The notes under the pieces were generated by a model. It saw nothing but the letters and a program-made list of their open reading frames with translations, was not told the DNA's origin and ran no database searches. A stretch of DNA of 64,000 bases, taken from positions 372,001 through 436,000 of the forward strand of contig BSBN01000047.1 in the NCBI GenBank assembly GCA_027924645.1, given 5' to 3'. Origin of the DNA: Cunninghamia lanceolata. Taxonomy: Eukaryota; Streptophyta; Pinopsida; Cupressales; Cupressaceae. Below, piece after piece: positions 10,075 to 21,730 of the stretch (position 1 is the first letter of the stretch; every line of letters starts with the position of its first letter). The translations under genes and the position numbers were made by a program.

Positions 10075-13000
10075 GGTTAAGGGATAGGGTTTAGGGTTGA
10101 GGGTTCAGGGATTAGGGTTGAGGGTTGAGGGATTATGGTTTAAGGTATAGTGTTGAGGGTTTAGGGATAGGGTTTAGGGTTGAGGGTTGAGGGATTAGGG
10201 TTTAGGGTTGACGGATTAGGGTTTAATGTTGAGAGTTGAGGGTTGAGGGTTGAGGGTTTAGGGATAGGGTTGATGGTCAAGGGATTAGGGTTAAAGTAGA
10301 GTGTTGAGGGTAGAGGGATTAGGGATAGGGTTTAGGGTTGAAGGTTTAATGATTGAGGGTTGAGGCTTTAGGGCTGAGGATTAAGCGATTGGGGTTTAAA
10401 ATATAGTGTTGAGCGTCGAGGGTTTATGGATAGGTTTTAGGGTTTAATTTTTAAGGGTTAAGGGTTGAGGGATAGGGTTTAGGGTTTAGGGATAAGGGAT
10501 TATGGTTTAAGGTATAGTGTCGAGGGTTGAGGGTTTAGGAATAGGGATAGCATTTAGGGTTTAGGGATGAGGGATTAGGGTTGAGGGTTGAGGGATTAGG
10601 GTTTAAGGTATAGTATCGAGGGTTGAGGGTTTATTGATAGTGTTTAGGGTTGAGGGTTGAGGGATTAGGTTTTATGGTTGATGGATTAGGGTTTAAGGTA
10701 TAGTGTTGATGGTTGAGGGTTTAGGGTTGACAGATTAGGGTTTAGCGTTGATGGATTAGCATATAATGTCAAGGTTAGGGTTAGAGTGTCGAGGGTAGAG
10801 GGATTAGGGATAGGGTTTGGGGTTGAAGGTTTAAGGATTGAGGGTTGAGGCTTTAGGGATGAGGGTTTAAGGCTTAAGATATAGTGTCAAGTGTTGAGGG
10901 TGTAGGGATAGGGTTTAAGTTTTAAGGGTTGAGGGTTGAGGGCTAGGGATTAGGGTTTAAGGTATAGTGTTGAGGGTTGATGGTTTAGGGATAGGGTTTA
11001 GGTTTGAGGGATTAGGGTTTAGGGTTGATGGATTAGGGTTTAATGCTGAGAGTTGAGGGTTGAGGGTTTAGGGATAGGGCTGATGGTCAAGGGATTAGGG
11101 TTAAAGTAGAGTGTTGAGGGTAGAGGGATTAGGGATAGAGTTTAGGGTTAAAGGTTTAACGATTGAGGGTTGAGGCTTTAGGGATGAGGGTTTAAGGCTT
11201 AAGATATAGTGTCAAGTGTTGATGGTGTAGGGATAGGGTTTAAGTTTTAAGGGTTAAGGGTTGAGGGATTAGGGATGAGGGATTAGGGTTGAGGGATTAG
11301 GGTTTAAGGTATAGTGTCGAGGGTTGAGGGTTTATTGATAGTGTTTAGGGTTGAGGGTTGAGGGATTAGGTTTTAGGGTTGATGGATTAGGGTTTAAGGT
11401 ATAGTGTTGATGGTTGAGGGTTTAGGGATAGGGTTTAGGGTTGATGGATTACTGTTTAATGTTGAGGTTAGGGTTAGAGTGTCGAGGGTAGAGGGATTAG
11501 GGATAGGGTTTAGGGTTGAAGGTTTAAGGATTAAGGGTTGAGGCTTTAGGGATGAGGGTTTAAGGCTTAAGATATAGTGTCAAGTGTTGAGGGTGTAGGG
11601 ATAGGGTTTAAGTTTTAAGGGTTAAGGGTTGAGGGATAGGGATTAGGGTTTAAGGTATAGTATTGAGGGTTGATGGTTTAGGGGTAGGGTTTAGGTTTGA
11701 GGGATTAGGGTTTAGGGTTGATGAATTAGGGTTTAATGTTGAGGGTTGAGGGTTGAGGGTTGAGGGTTTAGGGATAGGGTTGATGGTCAAGGGATTAGGG
11801 TTAAAGAAGAGTGTCAAGGGTAGAGGGATTGGGGATAGGGTTTAGGGTTGAAGGTTTAAGGATTTAGGGTTGAGGCTTTAGGGATGAGGGTTAAGGGATT
11901 AGGGTTTAAGATATAGTGTCAAGTGTCGAGCATGTACGGATAGGTTTTAGGGTTCAAGTTTTAAGTGTTAAGGGTTGAGGGATCAGAGTTAAGGGTTGAG
12001 GGATTAGGGTTTGACGTTGAGGGTTAAGTACATTGAGGTTTGAGGGTTGAGGGTTTCGGGATAGGGTTGAGGGTCGAGGGATTAGGGTTAAAGTAGAGTG
12101 TCGAGGGTATAAGGATTAGGGATAGGGTTGGAGGGTTTAGGGATAAGGGATTAGGGTTTAAGGTATAGTATCAAGCCCGTTGAGGGTTTAGGAATAGGGA
12201 TAGTGTTTAGGGTTTAGGGATAAGGGATTAGAGTTGAGGGATGACAGATTAGGGTTGAGGGTTGAGGGATTAGGGTTTAGGGTTGAGGCTTGAGGGATTA
12301 GGGTTTAAGGTATAGTGTTGAGGGTTTAGGGATAGGGTTTAGGGTTGAGGGATTAGAGTGAAGGGTTGAGGGATTAGGATTTGACGTTGAGGGTCGAGGC
12401 TTTAGGGTTTAGGGTTTAGGGATAGGGTTGAGGGTTGAGGGATCAGAGTTAAGGGTTGAGGGATTAAGGTTTGATGTTGAGGGTTGAGGGTTGAGGTTTG
12501 AGGGTCGAGGGTTTAGGGATAGGGTTGAGGGTCGAGGGATTAGGGTTAAAGTAGAGTGTCGAGGGTATAAGGATTAGGGATAGGGTTGGAGGGTTTAGGG
12601 ATAAGGGATTAGGGTTTAAGGTATAGTATCGAGCCTGTTGAGGGTTTAGGAATAGGGATAGTGTTTATAGTTTAGGGATAGGGTTTAGGGTTGAGGGATT
12701 AGAGTTAAGGGTTAAGGGATTAGGATTTGACGTCGAGGGTTGAGGGTTGAGGCTTTAGGGTTTAGGGTTTAGGGATAGAGTTGAGGGTCAAGGGATCAGA
12801 GTTAAGGGTTGAGGGATTAGGGTTTGACGTTGAGGGTTGAGTACATTAAGTTTCAAGGGTTAAGGGTTTTAGGATAGGGTTGAGGGTCGAGGGATTAGGG
12901 TTAAAGTAGAGTGTTGAGGGTATAAGGATTAGGGATAGGGTTGGAAGGTTTAGGGATAAGGGATAGGGTTTAAGGTATAAGATCGAGCTTGTTGAGGGTT

Positions 13001-13742
13001 TAGGAATAGTGATAGTGTTTAGGGTTTAGGGATAGGGTTTAGGGTTGAGGGATTAGAGTTAAGGGTTGAGGGATTAGGATTTGACGTTGAGGGTTGAGGG
13101 TTTAGGGTTTAGGGATAGGGTTGAGGGTCGAGGGATCAGAGTTAAGGGTTGAGGGATTAGGGTTTAACATTGAGGGTTGAGTACATTGAGGTTCGAGGGT
13201 TGAGGGTTTCGGGATAGGCATGAGGGTCGAGGGATTAGAGTTAAAGTAGAGCATCGAGGGTATAAGGATTAGGGATAGGGTTGGAGGGTTTAGGGATAAG
13301 GGATTAGGGTTTAAGGTATAGTATCGAGCCCATTGAGGGTTTAGGAATAGGGATAGTGTTTAGGGTTTAGGGATAGGGTTTAGGGTTGAGGGATTAGAGT
13401 TAAGGGTTGAGGGATTAGGATTTGACGTTGAGGGTTAAGGGTTGAGGCTTTAGGGTTTAAGGTTTAGGAATAGGGTTGAGGGTCGAGGGATCAGAGTTAA
13501 GGGTTGAGGGATTAGGGTTTGACGTTGAGGGTTGAGTACATTGAGGTTCAAGGGGTGAGGGTTTCAGGATAGGGTTGAGGGTCGAGGGATTAGGGTTAAA
13601 GTAGAGTGTCAGAGGGTATAAGGATTAGGGATAGGGTTGGAGGGTTTAGGGATAAGGGATTAGGGTTTAAGGTATAGTATCGAGCCCGTTGAGGGTTTAT
13701 GAATAGGGATAGGGTTTAGGGATAAGGTTTAGGGTTGAGGTG
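10075..13742 (+). repeat. Degenerate telomere-like array, block 2 (3.7 kb)
   Basis: It is built of TTTAGGG-like heptamers with frequent variants (TTGAGGG, GATTAGGG, TTTAAGG, TATAGTG). Longer units recur. The landmark AAAGTAGAGTG followed by TCGAGGGTAT or a variant appears near 12091, 12549, 12904, 13244 and 13599, a spacing of about 340-458 bp and mostly about 355 bp. The array joins the gene A side at about 13742 in TTGAGGTGGATAAGGAG. The right copy has the same junction, inverted, at about 63285, so the array is part of the transposon. Confidence 0.85.
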
Positions 13743-13892
13743 GATAAGGAGCGACTGAGAGACATAGAGAGGGGAGAGGTAGAGAGGTAGAGAGGTGAGG
13801 GGGAGAGATAAGTGAGATATAGAACATGAGCTGATGGAACTAGAGGTGAGATATTGTAAAGGTGAGATAGGCACAAATATTTATGGATCAAT

Positions 13893-13937
13893 CTATAGCA
13901 GGACAAAATGACGCGCTCACATTTTGTCTTGCTATAG
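13893..13937. other. 18-bp-arm hairpin between array and gene A
   Basis: Arms CTATAGCAGGACAAAATG and CATTTTGTCTTGCTATAG pair with one mismatch around the loop ACGCGCTCA. The right copy has the same hairpin at 63089-63130 in somewhat decayed form. The loop carries the GCGCTC core seen in the subterminal palindromes. A regulatory or recombination role is only inferred. Confidence 0.6.
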
Positions 13938-15157
13938 AAACGGTAAAAAAGTGTTGACCCCCGTGATCTAGGCCCACATGCTCTGTTTTCATGCTGATTA
14001 TGCGCATGCTCCGACAAAAAAGAAGTGCTTTCATGATGTTGGGAAGTTCACATGCACATTTTACACATTCTACCACCTTTGCATGATCTTTCCACCACCT
14101 TTTTTGTTTTGCCAACTTGAGAAGGAGGAAATAACATAGTTTTCACACCAAGTTTGATATATATTTATTCAAGTTTCAATTTTTGTAGTGTTGCAATGTT
14201 AATTGTGATTCAATTTTAGGAATTTAACATTATAGATTGGTTAATAGTATTGTTGTTAGTAATTATATTGGAGTGTTATTCAATTTAACATTGAAAAGGA
14301 AGCAAGTGGTGAAAAACTCAAATTGTTGAGGAGTTTGATGCAAGAAGAAAAAATACTACATAATCGGGTACTCTCTCCATTCGAATCTTCATTTTTTAGG
14401 TATGTCAAGTCTTTACATGCATGTTCTTTACATTTTCCTTAATTCTATTTGAATTACTTTATCATGTTTTATCATACATGTTTAAAATAGACACATTCCC
14501 AATCAAGAAAGTAGCTTACAATCTCACATGATGCCATGTATATCTTCTACACTTGGGCTCTTTAATAATTATGTGTAATAAACAGACATTAACATACCAT
14601 GATGTCAAACTATACAAGAATAAATCCTTACATCATAAAAATATAATCCCACTATTATCTTGTCATATTAACAAGTTAAAATACAAATGAATAGGTGCCA
14701 AGATCATACAAGTATGCACGTGACATGATGATTTATATGCACATATCTTGGGCTAGGACATTCCTTATGCACCTATTCATGATGATTTGTACATGCACAT
14801 GACACAACAATTGTTGTCTATTCCTTCACAAGCCACCCAAATCCTAGTATCCCTAGTACCAACAAAACACCTTCTCAATTCCAAATCCTAGTAGCCCTAG
14901 TAACAACAAACATGTCAAATTGGGTCTGCCTCAACCTTTTCAAGCATGAAGTCCCATGTACTCTTTTCATGGCTGCAATAATTTGCTTTGTATGCTTTGT
15001 ACGTATTTTGGTTGAGTGACATTTACTCTTTTACATGATGATTGTATGTAAATTTACTATGAAGGGTTGAATGACATATATTTTAGTTATTTGTATGGAT
15101 TCATTTCTTAGGAACTAATATTGGTCTCTTTATCATGCTACAGACAAATTCTCTGTC
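13938..15157 (+). other. Conserved upstream region of gene A
   Basis: This stretch aligns along its length with the reverse complement of 61865-63088. It has no convincing gene. A 75-codon frame on the minus strand (13888-14115) is open in both copies but may simply reflect shared ancestry. The region presumably holds the gene A promoter. Confidence 0.55.
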
Positions 15158-15560
15158 ATGCCGAGAAAATGATCAAGAATTAAACCAACACAGGAAGAGA
15201 TAGAAGCTAAGAATACAAAGAAAGCAGTGGCTATGAGGGAACTTCATGAGAAGAGGAAATTGGACACGATAAATGAAGACATGTCAATTGAAGAGGAATC
15301 ACAACCATCACAAAGAGATATGGTATTGGCGGCACAAAGAGAACGAATGCGAAAACTTCGTGCTACGAGAGATTTGAATACCATAGTTGGAGACACGTCC
15401 CCTACCGCAAGTCAACATGTAGGGACACCATCTACCACATCTCAAGTTGAGAGTACATCATCACTCACATGTGATAAAAGAGGTATGCCATCGTTCCCAC
15501 CTCAACCTCAAGGTATGTCATCTATTCCATCTTTGATCGAAGGTATGCCATATAGCCCTA
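15158..15560 (+). pseudogene. Gene A (transposase-like), 5' remnant in the left copy
   Basis: The reading begins at ATG 15158 (MPRK, then a TGA) or, without a stop, at ATG 15233 (MRELHEKRKLDTINEDM). It is hydrophilic, rich in charged residues and then in Ser/Thr/Pro, with repeats of the type GMPSFPPQPQGMSSIPS. It matches the start of gene A in the right copy (61864 to about 61480). The match stops near 15560 and all catalytic motifs are missing. This copy therefore cannot encode a transposase. Confidence 0.7.
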
Positions 15561-15989
15561 AAAAAGGAGAACAATCCTAATAACTTTTGATATAGATCTT
15601 CAAACATAGAAATTAGACAATCATTAGATACCCATTTGGACTCCCTATCATATATCCAAAACTAGGTATAGGTTGTTTTGGACGATATACCCTAACCTAT
15701 AACTCCTCGCAATAACCTAGAGCCCTAATTAGGCCTAAAATACAAAGAGACCCCCTTAAATTCACACACAAAACTCAACCAATGACTTGAACACTTAGTA
15801 TTCATGTCAAAACTATGAATTTTGTGGGTTTTGTCCTCCTACAATTTGTTGTTCCCAAAAATGCCTCTATGGTTCCTTCTCTGTCTCTAAACATCACCTA
15901 ACACATGGTTTTGTTAGGTTTCCTCAAAGACAACTTTTTTCCCTCAGATTTCCTGTCAAAAAATCATCATATCATACTAGAACAGACCT
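15561..15989. other. No recognisable gene
   Basis: This stretch lies between the gene A break and the 359-bp repeats. It has no counterpart in the right copy that I could see. It may be the filler at a deletion junction. Confidence 0.4.
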
Positions 15990-17490
15990 ACTACAACACA
16001 TTCCACTGATCAAAAGTGAATCAAATCAGTCTGAGCTACATTGTACCGACGATATCCCTGAAGAGTCTAAAGTGCAAAAAGGCAGCAATCTTTGACGAGA
16101 TGTTACTCGAAAACTGTGGTACTTAGAAATATTTCATCTAAGGAAACATGATCATGTAGAGTGCCTCTACAATAACCTCTCTTAGTTTTTTATATCTTTG
16201 AGGCATTTTCCCGTGGTAAAAGGTTTTCTGTTGCCCTGAAAATCATCAGAAGGAGGCAGTGTAAAGTTGCAAAGGGGTGTAACTTTTGTCCTACTCCTGA
16301 TGCAATCAAACTGGCTATTCCAATGCATCCAGATGGGTACATTTACGCTAGGCATGGTACTATTTTTCACCCAAACATGTCGAAACAGTTCGAGCTACAT
16401 TGTACCGACGATATCCCTGAAGAGTCTAAAGTGAAAAAATGTAGCAATCTTTGATAAGATGTTACTCAAAAACTATGTCACTTAGAAACATTTCGTCTGA
16501 GGTAACACGATCATGTAGAGTGGATCTACAATAACCTCTCTCAGTTTTTTATATCTCTGAGGCATTTGCCCGTGGTGAAAAGTTTTTTGCTGCCCCAAAA
16601 ATCGTTAGAAGGAGGCAGTGTAAAGTTACAAAGGGGTGTAACTTTCATCCTGCTCCTGATGCGACCAAACTGACTATTCCAACGCATCTGGATGGTTACA
16701 TTTATGCTAGGCATGGTCCTATTTTTCACCCAAACATGTCGAAATAGTCTGAGCTACATTATACCGACGATATCCCTGAAGAGTCCAAAGTGCAAAAAGG
16801 CAGCAATCTTTGACAAGATGTTACTCAAAAATTGTGTCACTTAGAAACATTCCATCTGAGGCAACATGATCACATAGAGTGCCTCTACAATAACCTCTCT
16901 CGGTTTTTTATATCTCTGAAGCATTTGCCCATGGTGAAAGGTTTTCTGCTGCCCCAAAAATCATCAGAAGGAGGCAGTGTAAAGTTGCAAAGGGGTGTAA
17001 CTTTCATCCTGCTCCTGATGCGACCAAACTGATTGTTCCAATGCATCAGAATGGGTACATTTACACTAGGCATGGTCCTATTTTTCACCCAAACATGCTG
17101 AAACAGTCTGAGCTATATTGTACCAATGATATCCCTGAAGAGTCCAAAGTGCAAAAAGGCAACAATCTTTAATGAGATGTTACTTGAAAACTGTGTCACT
17201 TAGAAACATTCTGTTTGATGTAACTTGATCACGTAGAGTGCCTCTACAATAACCTCTCTCATTTTTTTATATCTCTGAGGCGTTTGCTCATGGTGAAAAG
17301 TTTTATGTTGCCCCAAAAATCGTCAGAAGGAGATAGTGTAAAGTTGCAAAGGGGTGTAACTTTTGTTCCTCTCCTCGCGTGGCCAAACTAACAGTTCCAA
17401 CACATCTGGATGGGTACATTTAAGCTAGGCATGGTCCTGTTTTGCACCCAAACATGCCGAAACAGTCCGAGCTACATTGTACCGGCATAT
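15990..17490. repeat. 359-bp tandem repeats, left copy
   Basis: The landmark GAGCTACAT (or GAGCTATAT) recurs at 16033, 16392, 16751, 17110 and 17469, exactly 359 bp apart. That gives four full units plus flanking partial ones. The same repeat, inverted, has seven units in the right copy (55620-58245). Each unit contains a roughly 62-codon minus-strand frame, but the frame is broken in some units, so it is probably not coding. Confidence 0.9.
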
Positions 17491-18598
17491 TAAATTATTG
17501 ACAAATATTGAATCATATAAACACATAGAAATCATTTTAAAGAATAAACTAACTCCTCCAAGTCAAGGCGCAGATTAAGGTATGTGAAAAAACTAAATAT
17601 TGAATGGGCGCCTGAGCTAGATGAAGACTTTTTACCCACCTCATCCTTCAATCATTATAATTGTTCTCAAAAGACATCATCAAAACATGAAAAAACTCCA
17701 AGACTTGTAGTTTTAAGTTGATGGCAAAGGGCGTCCTGATTCATGATGTTGAATCTCCTTCTTCCTAGGTGCCAAAATGGATAGTTTAGATAAGAAAAGG
17801 TGCCTTAGTATACTTAGCTCATTTCTTGGCAATTTGATGGCTTCAATCACTTGTTCAAACCTATAGGAGACCATTTTACACTTAGGCACTAGATCTTAGG
17901 ATTTAGAACATCTTCCTTCAAGGCACCAAAATGAGGTTATTTAGACACAAAAGTGCACCTCCATACAAGATTCTTATTCTCCTTCCACTTAGGCGCTCAT
18001 TCATGATGATCCAAGTGACAATAGGTGCCTAGACTTCCTTTGGTAAGATTTAGTCATTTTGAAGGTTCTAACACTAGGTGGTACAGTTGGAAGTGATTTG
18101 AAGTTCATTTTCCTCTAGGCACCCAAAATGGATGGTGGAGACAAGAAAAGGTGCCTAGGCTTCTTTTGACAATTTTCAAAGTCTTCCTAAGTTATATTAT
18201 GTTATATTGACCCTTAGGCGCAAATGGATGATCCAGGATGACTCTAGGCACATTTCCAAGGTGATATCTTTCTAGGTGCAATCTTCACTAAGTTTAGACT
18301 TCACTTTACATCAAGGCGCCAAAATGGATAGTTTAGAGAGAGGCAAAAATACGCCTAGAGGTATGATGCTCAGTTTGATGTGTTTGATCAACTTTGATAA
18401 TCAATATGAATTACCTCCCTTAAGGCACCCTCCTTTATACTTTGAAACATCCTTTCAATATCAAGGTGCAATTTTGAGGTTGTTTAGATGATGAAAGGCA
18501 CCTTGAGTTCTAGGCAGAGTTTTGAGGTTGTGCAAGTAGAGAAATGTGCCTAAGGTCTTAAAGCAAATTTGCACCTAAAATTGAAAATCCCTGAGGTA
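17491..18598. repeat. Degenerate repeats with GGYGCC inverted motifs; no gene
   Basis: The phrase AAGGCGCCAAAATGGATAG, or a close variant, recurs near 17768, 17920, 18119, 18316 and 18463. It is usually followed 25-40 bp later by AGGTGCCTAGG-like sequence, so units look like inverted pairs. The spacing is about 150-200 bp. The same location in the right copy (54777-55619) has unrelated sequence. No gene is recognisable. Confidence 0.55.
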
Positions 18599-19313
18599 TG
18601 ACTTATGGAAGCCTATAGCCCCAATGTGATGTTGTATACTAAAATTAGGTAAGACTCAATGTAATCTCATAACCTCGCCTTATATGTAAGAGGAATTGCA
18701 TTTAATAACCACAATGGTCATCAGGTGCTCATAAGCATATGATTTTGACTATCTTATTAAAACAACAAACATACTCTTTACATCCCAATATGGTATAATA
18801 ACAATAAATTAAGAAATATGTTCAATTGACCAACTCATAAAGAATATGGATCAACATACTCATTTGAATATTTTCAATTGAGCAACTCATAAAGAATATT
18901 AATATTTTCTATTCAACATGATGATTCATTTTTTTTTTAAATACAACTTTTATCTTTTAGTTCCAAAATGAGGTTTTGGTGATACTTGAATAACAATAGC
19001 TAGCTTATTGGATCAACAAACATCCTATGTAATACAATTAGACTTTAAATATTTGAAATAGCCATCTACAAATATCCATTCAAACGTGGATTTATAATGC
19101 AAGTATGGACGCCATCAATAAAAAAGATTTGTATTAACCAAATATCTATATAGGCATACATCAATATCTGTCGATATAAGTATAACATATATACAAAATA
19201 GCCATATAGGCTTACAAGAATGTCATATAGGCATACAATGTCAACTATATGCAATACAAAATATATGTCCACAAATGCCATATAGGTATACAACAAAAGA
19301 ACACAATAAAAAG

Positions 19314-21379
19314 TCATTCCCCTCTGGCTGGTGAAGAGAATAGATCACGAACAGCCTTTGATCTTCTAGGGGATGGAGACATGTATGTGGGTGGTCTACT
19401 ATGAACCCGAGGGCTGCTCCTATTTAGTTCTTCCTGCATCTTTAGTTGTTACAATAAAAAGTATAGATGTGAATATATCAAAATTACATGTTATAAAAAA
19501 TGAAACATTTAACAAAATAATCACTTACTGCTACCATATAATATGTCTCCTCACTTGCCTTAGTAGTAGGAATAGGCCGTGGTGATGTCATGTCCTATAG
19601 AAACCATCCAGATAGAAATTAAACTTCAAATCAATAATCTTTTGATTTTTCAAAAATAAACAACTATAACAATGAATGTAAATTGAAATTTACTAATTTG
19701 CCTCATACCCCTATCAATGGCATGGAGCTATGAATCATAGAGGTCACACCATGCTCCATTGCCCTATGAACATCGGGAGGTGTCTCCGCAGCCTGCATCA
19801 TCTAGAAATAAAACAACATTATTCAATTACGAAAACTATAATAGTGATACAAATCATGGCTCCTAACATACACACACATTCATCTAAACATGGAAGTACA
19901 CACAATAAAGCACACAAGTCACATACAAAAATCTAGTAAATACAATTCATTCATTAAATTATTTATTTTATTGCCTTTGTGAAGCTTTGAGTCCACCACC
20001 ACTGGCAGGTGTTGCCGTGAAATCTCCAATATTAATCTATTCAACATCCAAAATTAGATATTAGAATACCATTCATATAACGATGCTATTCACATGTAAT
20101 ATTTATAATTGTTTACTAGTTACATACCCCGACAATAGATGATCTAGTGTAATATGCAGGTGGAGAACCACTGAAAACTGCATCAATGCTATGACCCTGA
20201 AATTTCATTAAAATCATCAAACTAAATTAGTTAATCTTGCATTTCAAAAATAAAATTTAATAAATTAAATTCAATAAACTTGCTAATATTTACCTGAGTA
20301 TCAAGGCCAAAAGTCTCACTCAGGAGGGTATCTGTCATCACCATCTGCTCAGCTATAGATGTAGCCTGTGCACCTGCGTCCTGACTATTCATGGGGTCAT
20401 AACCACAGGCTGACCTGCAAGTCTGACAAGCATGGGGTGGGACCTTACTCCTTGCACTATCTCCCAACCCACTCTATGCTGCAGGACTGACATGCTCTAT
20501 GATGCTCTGGGTCGAGGCACTAATGGACTGAAGTGTATCAACCTCAACACTCTCCTTCACAATGGAAGGGATAGAAACATGCTCATGGGATGGTTTGCTG
20601 ATTACTCGTCTCACTACTCGCTGTGGGTCAACACGTGCCCCTAGTCTATCTTGTGTTGACCACCCACCTCTACCCTGGAAGTCCCGCATATCAAAATAGT
20701 TTGGCACTTTATTAAGGACAAACTCACAGTAGAGTTTCCTCAAAAAGTATTGCGGGACCTCATTATTATTGCATGGAGGATGGTCAAAAACCATCCACCA
20801 CCTCTACCCAAAATTGTCCCTTATCGCTTGGTTGTTGTACTAATGGATAGGGAACCTCTTGCATGTAATGGGTGGAGGTTGATTTGTTTGTGGGTTTGTG
20901 AAAATGGAACACAAGTCTAATTTTGTAATTTATAATTTTTTCACATCTTCATACGACAGCTTGTCTGCATAATAGTCTCTAAACTCTCTCCTTTTATCCG
21001 TCCAACTAGATATTTTCTTGCTAATTGAATCTACATTTGATAACATAGATTCAAGAGATTCAACAAGTGTGGACCTATGCAAGGTTGAAGTGGAAGGATC
21101 TTTCAACCTTGCAATTATGTCTTCAATTTATTTTTTATTGTTTTCAATTTGCCCCATTAGATTTTCTTGTGTTCCAAGGGCATGTCGAGGAATGGATGGA
21201 GGAGTTTGTTGTTCGGCAGGTATTTCCTCTTCAAGATGAGGAGGAGGAGGTGCATTAACATTTCCTAACAATTAACAAAATTTACATCAAAAATCAACTC
21301 AAACCTACCTATTTAGAAACAAATTCAAACAAAAAAAAAAAAACTCACTCCTTTGGCCTACTCGACGCCCTGGCGGTAT
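19314..21379 (-). pseudogene. Gene B (accessory protein of the transposon), left copy
   Basis: Seven exons can be followed by comparison with the right copy: 21379-21349, 21264-20294, 20196-20128, about 20034-19978, 19801-19709, 19594-19529 and 19445-19314. Most junctions have GT/AG signals. The predicted protein is about 480 residues: a basic start, Pro-rich stretch, coiled-coil-like helix, then a Trp-rich segment with FDHPPCNNNEVPQYFLRKL and a Pro/Ser-rich tail. No known domain is recognised. Lesions in this copy: the start codon is ATA, exon 2 has a TAG after HVSPAA, exon 4 has a GC donor, and the exon 7 acceptor is AA. It converges on the gene A remnant. A DNA-binding or regulatory role is a guess. 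Confidence 0.65.
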
Positions 21380-21525
21380 TTTGGCGATGAATCGGTAAGA
21401 TTTTGGTGTTGAATCAACTTTTTCAAAACGCGAGCGCGCTTCTTAGGGTTTGTAGGCCGCGAGTATAGAGGAAAACAAAGAAATGAAATGAGCACAAATG
21501 CTCCTTTTTTTAATTTATAGTTAGT

Positions 21526-21561
21526 CATAACGCGCTCATGTTATAACACAAGCGTGTTATG
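21526..21561. promoter_or_regulatory. Subterminal palindrome, right arm of the left copy
   Basis: Arms CATAACGCGCT and AGCGTGTTATG pair with one mismatch about 63 bp inside the terminal repeat. They resemble the palindromes of the left arm (7738-7866). Confidence 0.5.
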
Positions 21562-21591
21562 TGTTAAATTTTTTTGAAAAACATTTGGCCA

Positions 21592-21624
21592 CTTTTTGGC
21601 CCCCCATCTTTTTGCACTTACCCC
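21592..21624 (-). repeat. Right terminal inverted repeat, left copy
   Basis: On the minus strand it starts GGGGTAAGTGCAAAAAGATG and matches 6858-6890. It ends CTTACCCC, followed by the host sequence ACATTAAAAC. Confidence 0.9.
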
Positions 21625-21728
21625 ACATTAAAACTTGTCTCTCGCTGTTATCATTTCTGTGTATTTCCATTCTTCTGTTTAATATTTATTTGCATTTAAT
21701 TGATATCTTCTACCGGCTAACCCTAACA
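21625..21728 (+). repeat. Right fragment of the copia A 5' LTR
   Basis: It runs from the transposon end to ...CCCTAACA at 21728. Two bases later comes the primer-binding site TGGTATCAGAG (21731-21741), complementary to the 3' end of initiator methionine tRNA. This fixes the end of the 5' LTR. Confidence 0.65.
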
Positions 21729-21730
21729 AG

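Larger units (their letters stand above)
6858..21624 (+). mobile_element. Large TIR DNA transposon, left copy, 14,767 bp
   Basis: Both ends carry the same inverted repeat of about 33 bp (6858-6890 and 21592-21624), starting GGGATAAGTGC and GGGGTAAGTGC. The flanks read ...GAACCAC at left and ACATTAAAAC at right, giving a 2-bp AC duplication (3-bp CAC if one terminal base is assigned differently). Order inside: left arm with palindromes, degenerate telomere-like arrays interrupted by a B3-gene fragment, 5' remnant of gene A (plus strand), 359-bp tandem repeats, then gene B (minus strand). A second inverted copy begins at 44824. The superfamily is not identified. This copy lacks the catalytic part of gene A, so it looks non-autonomous. 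Confidence 0.85.

Noticed and set aside
10075..13742. A chromosome end or a functional telomere
   Set aside because: The units are too degenerate, unique sequence continues on both sides, and the same array recurs inverted at 63285-64000 with the same junction.
16182..17088. A family of repeated small proteins of about 62 residues (MKNRTMPSVNV...), also at 56728-57990
   Set aside because: They are reading frames inside each 359-bp tandem unit. Other units have stops in the same place, and the similarity follows the DNA repeat.
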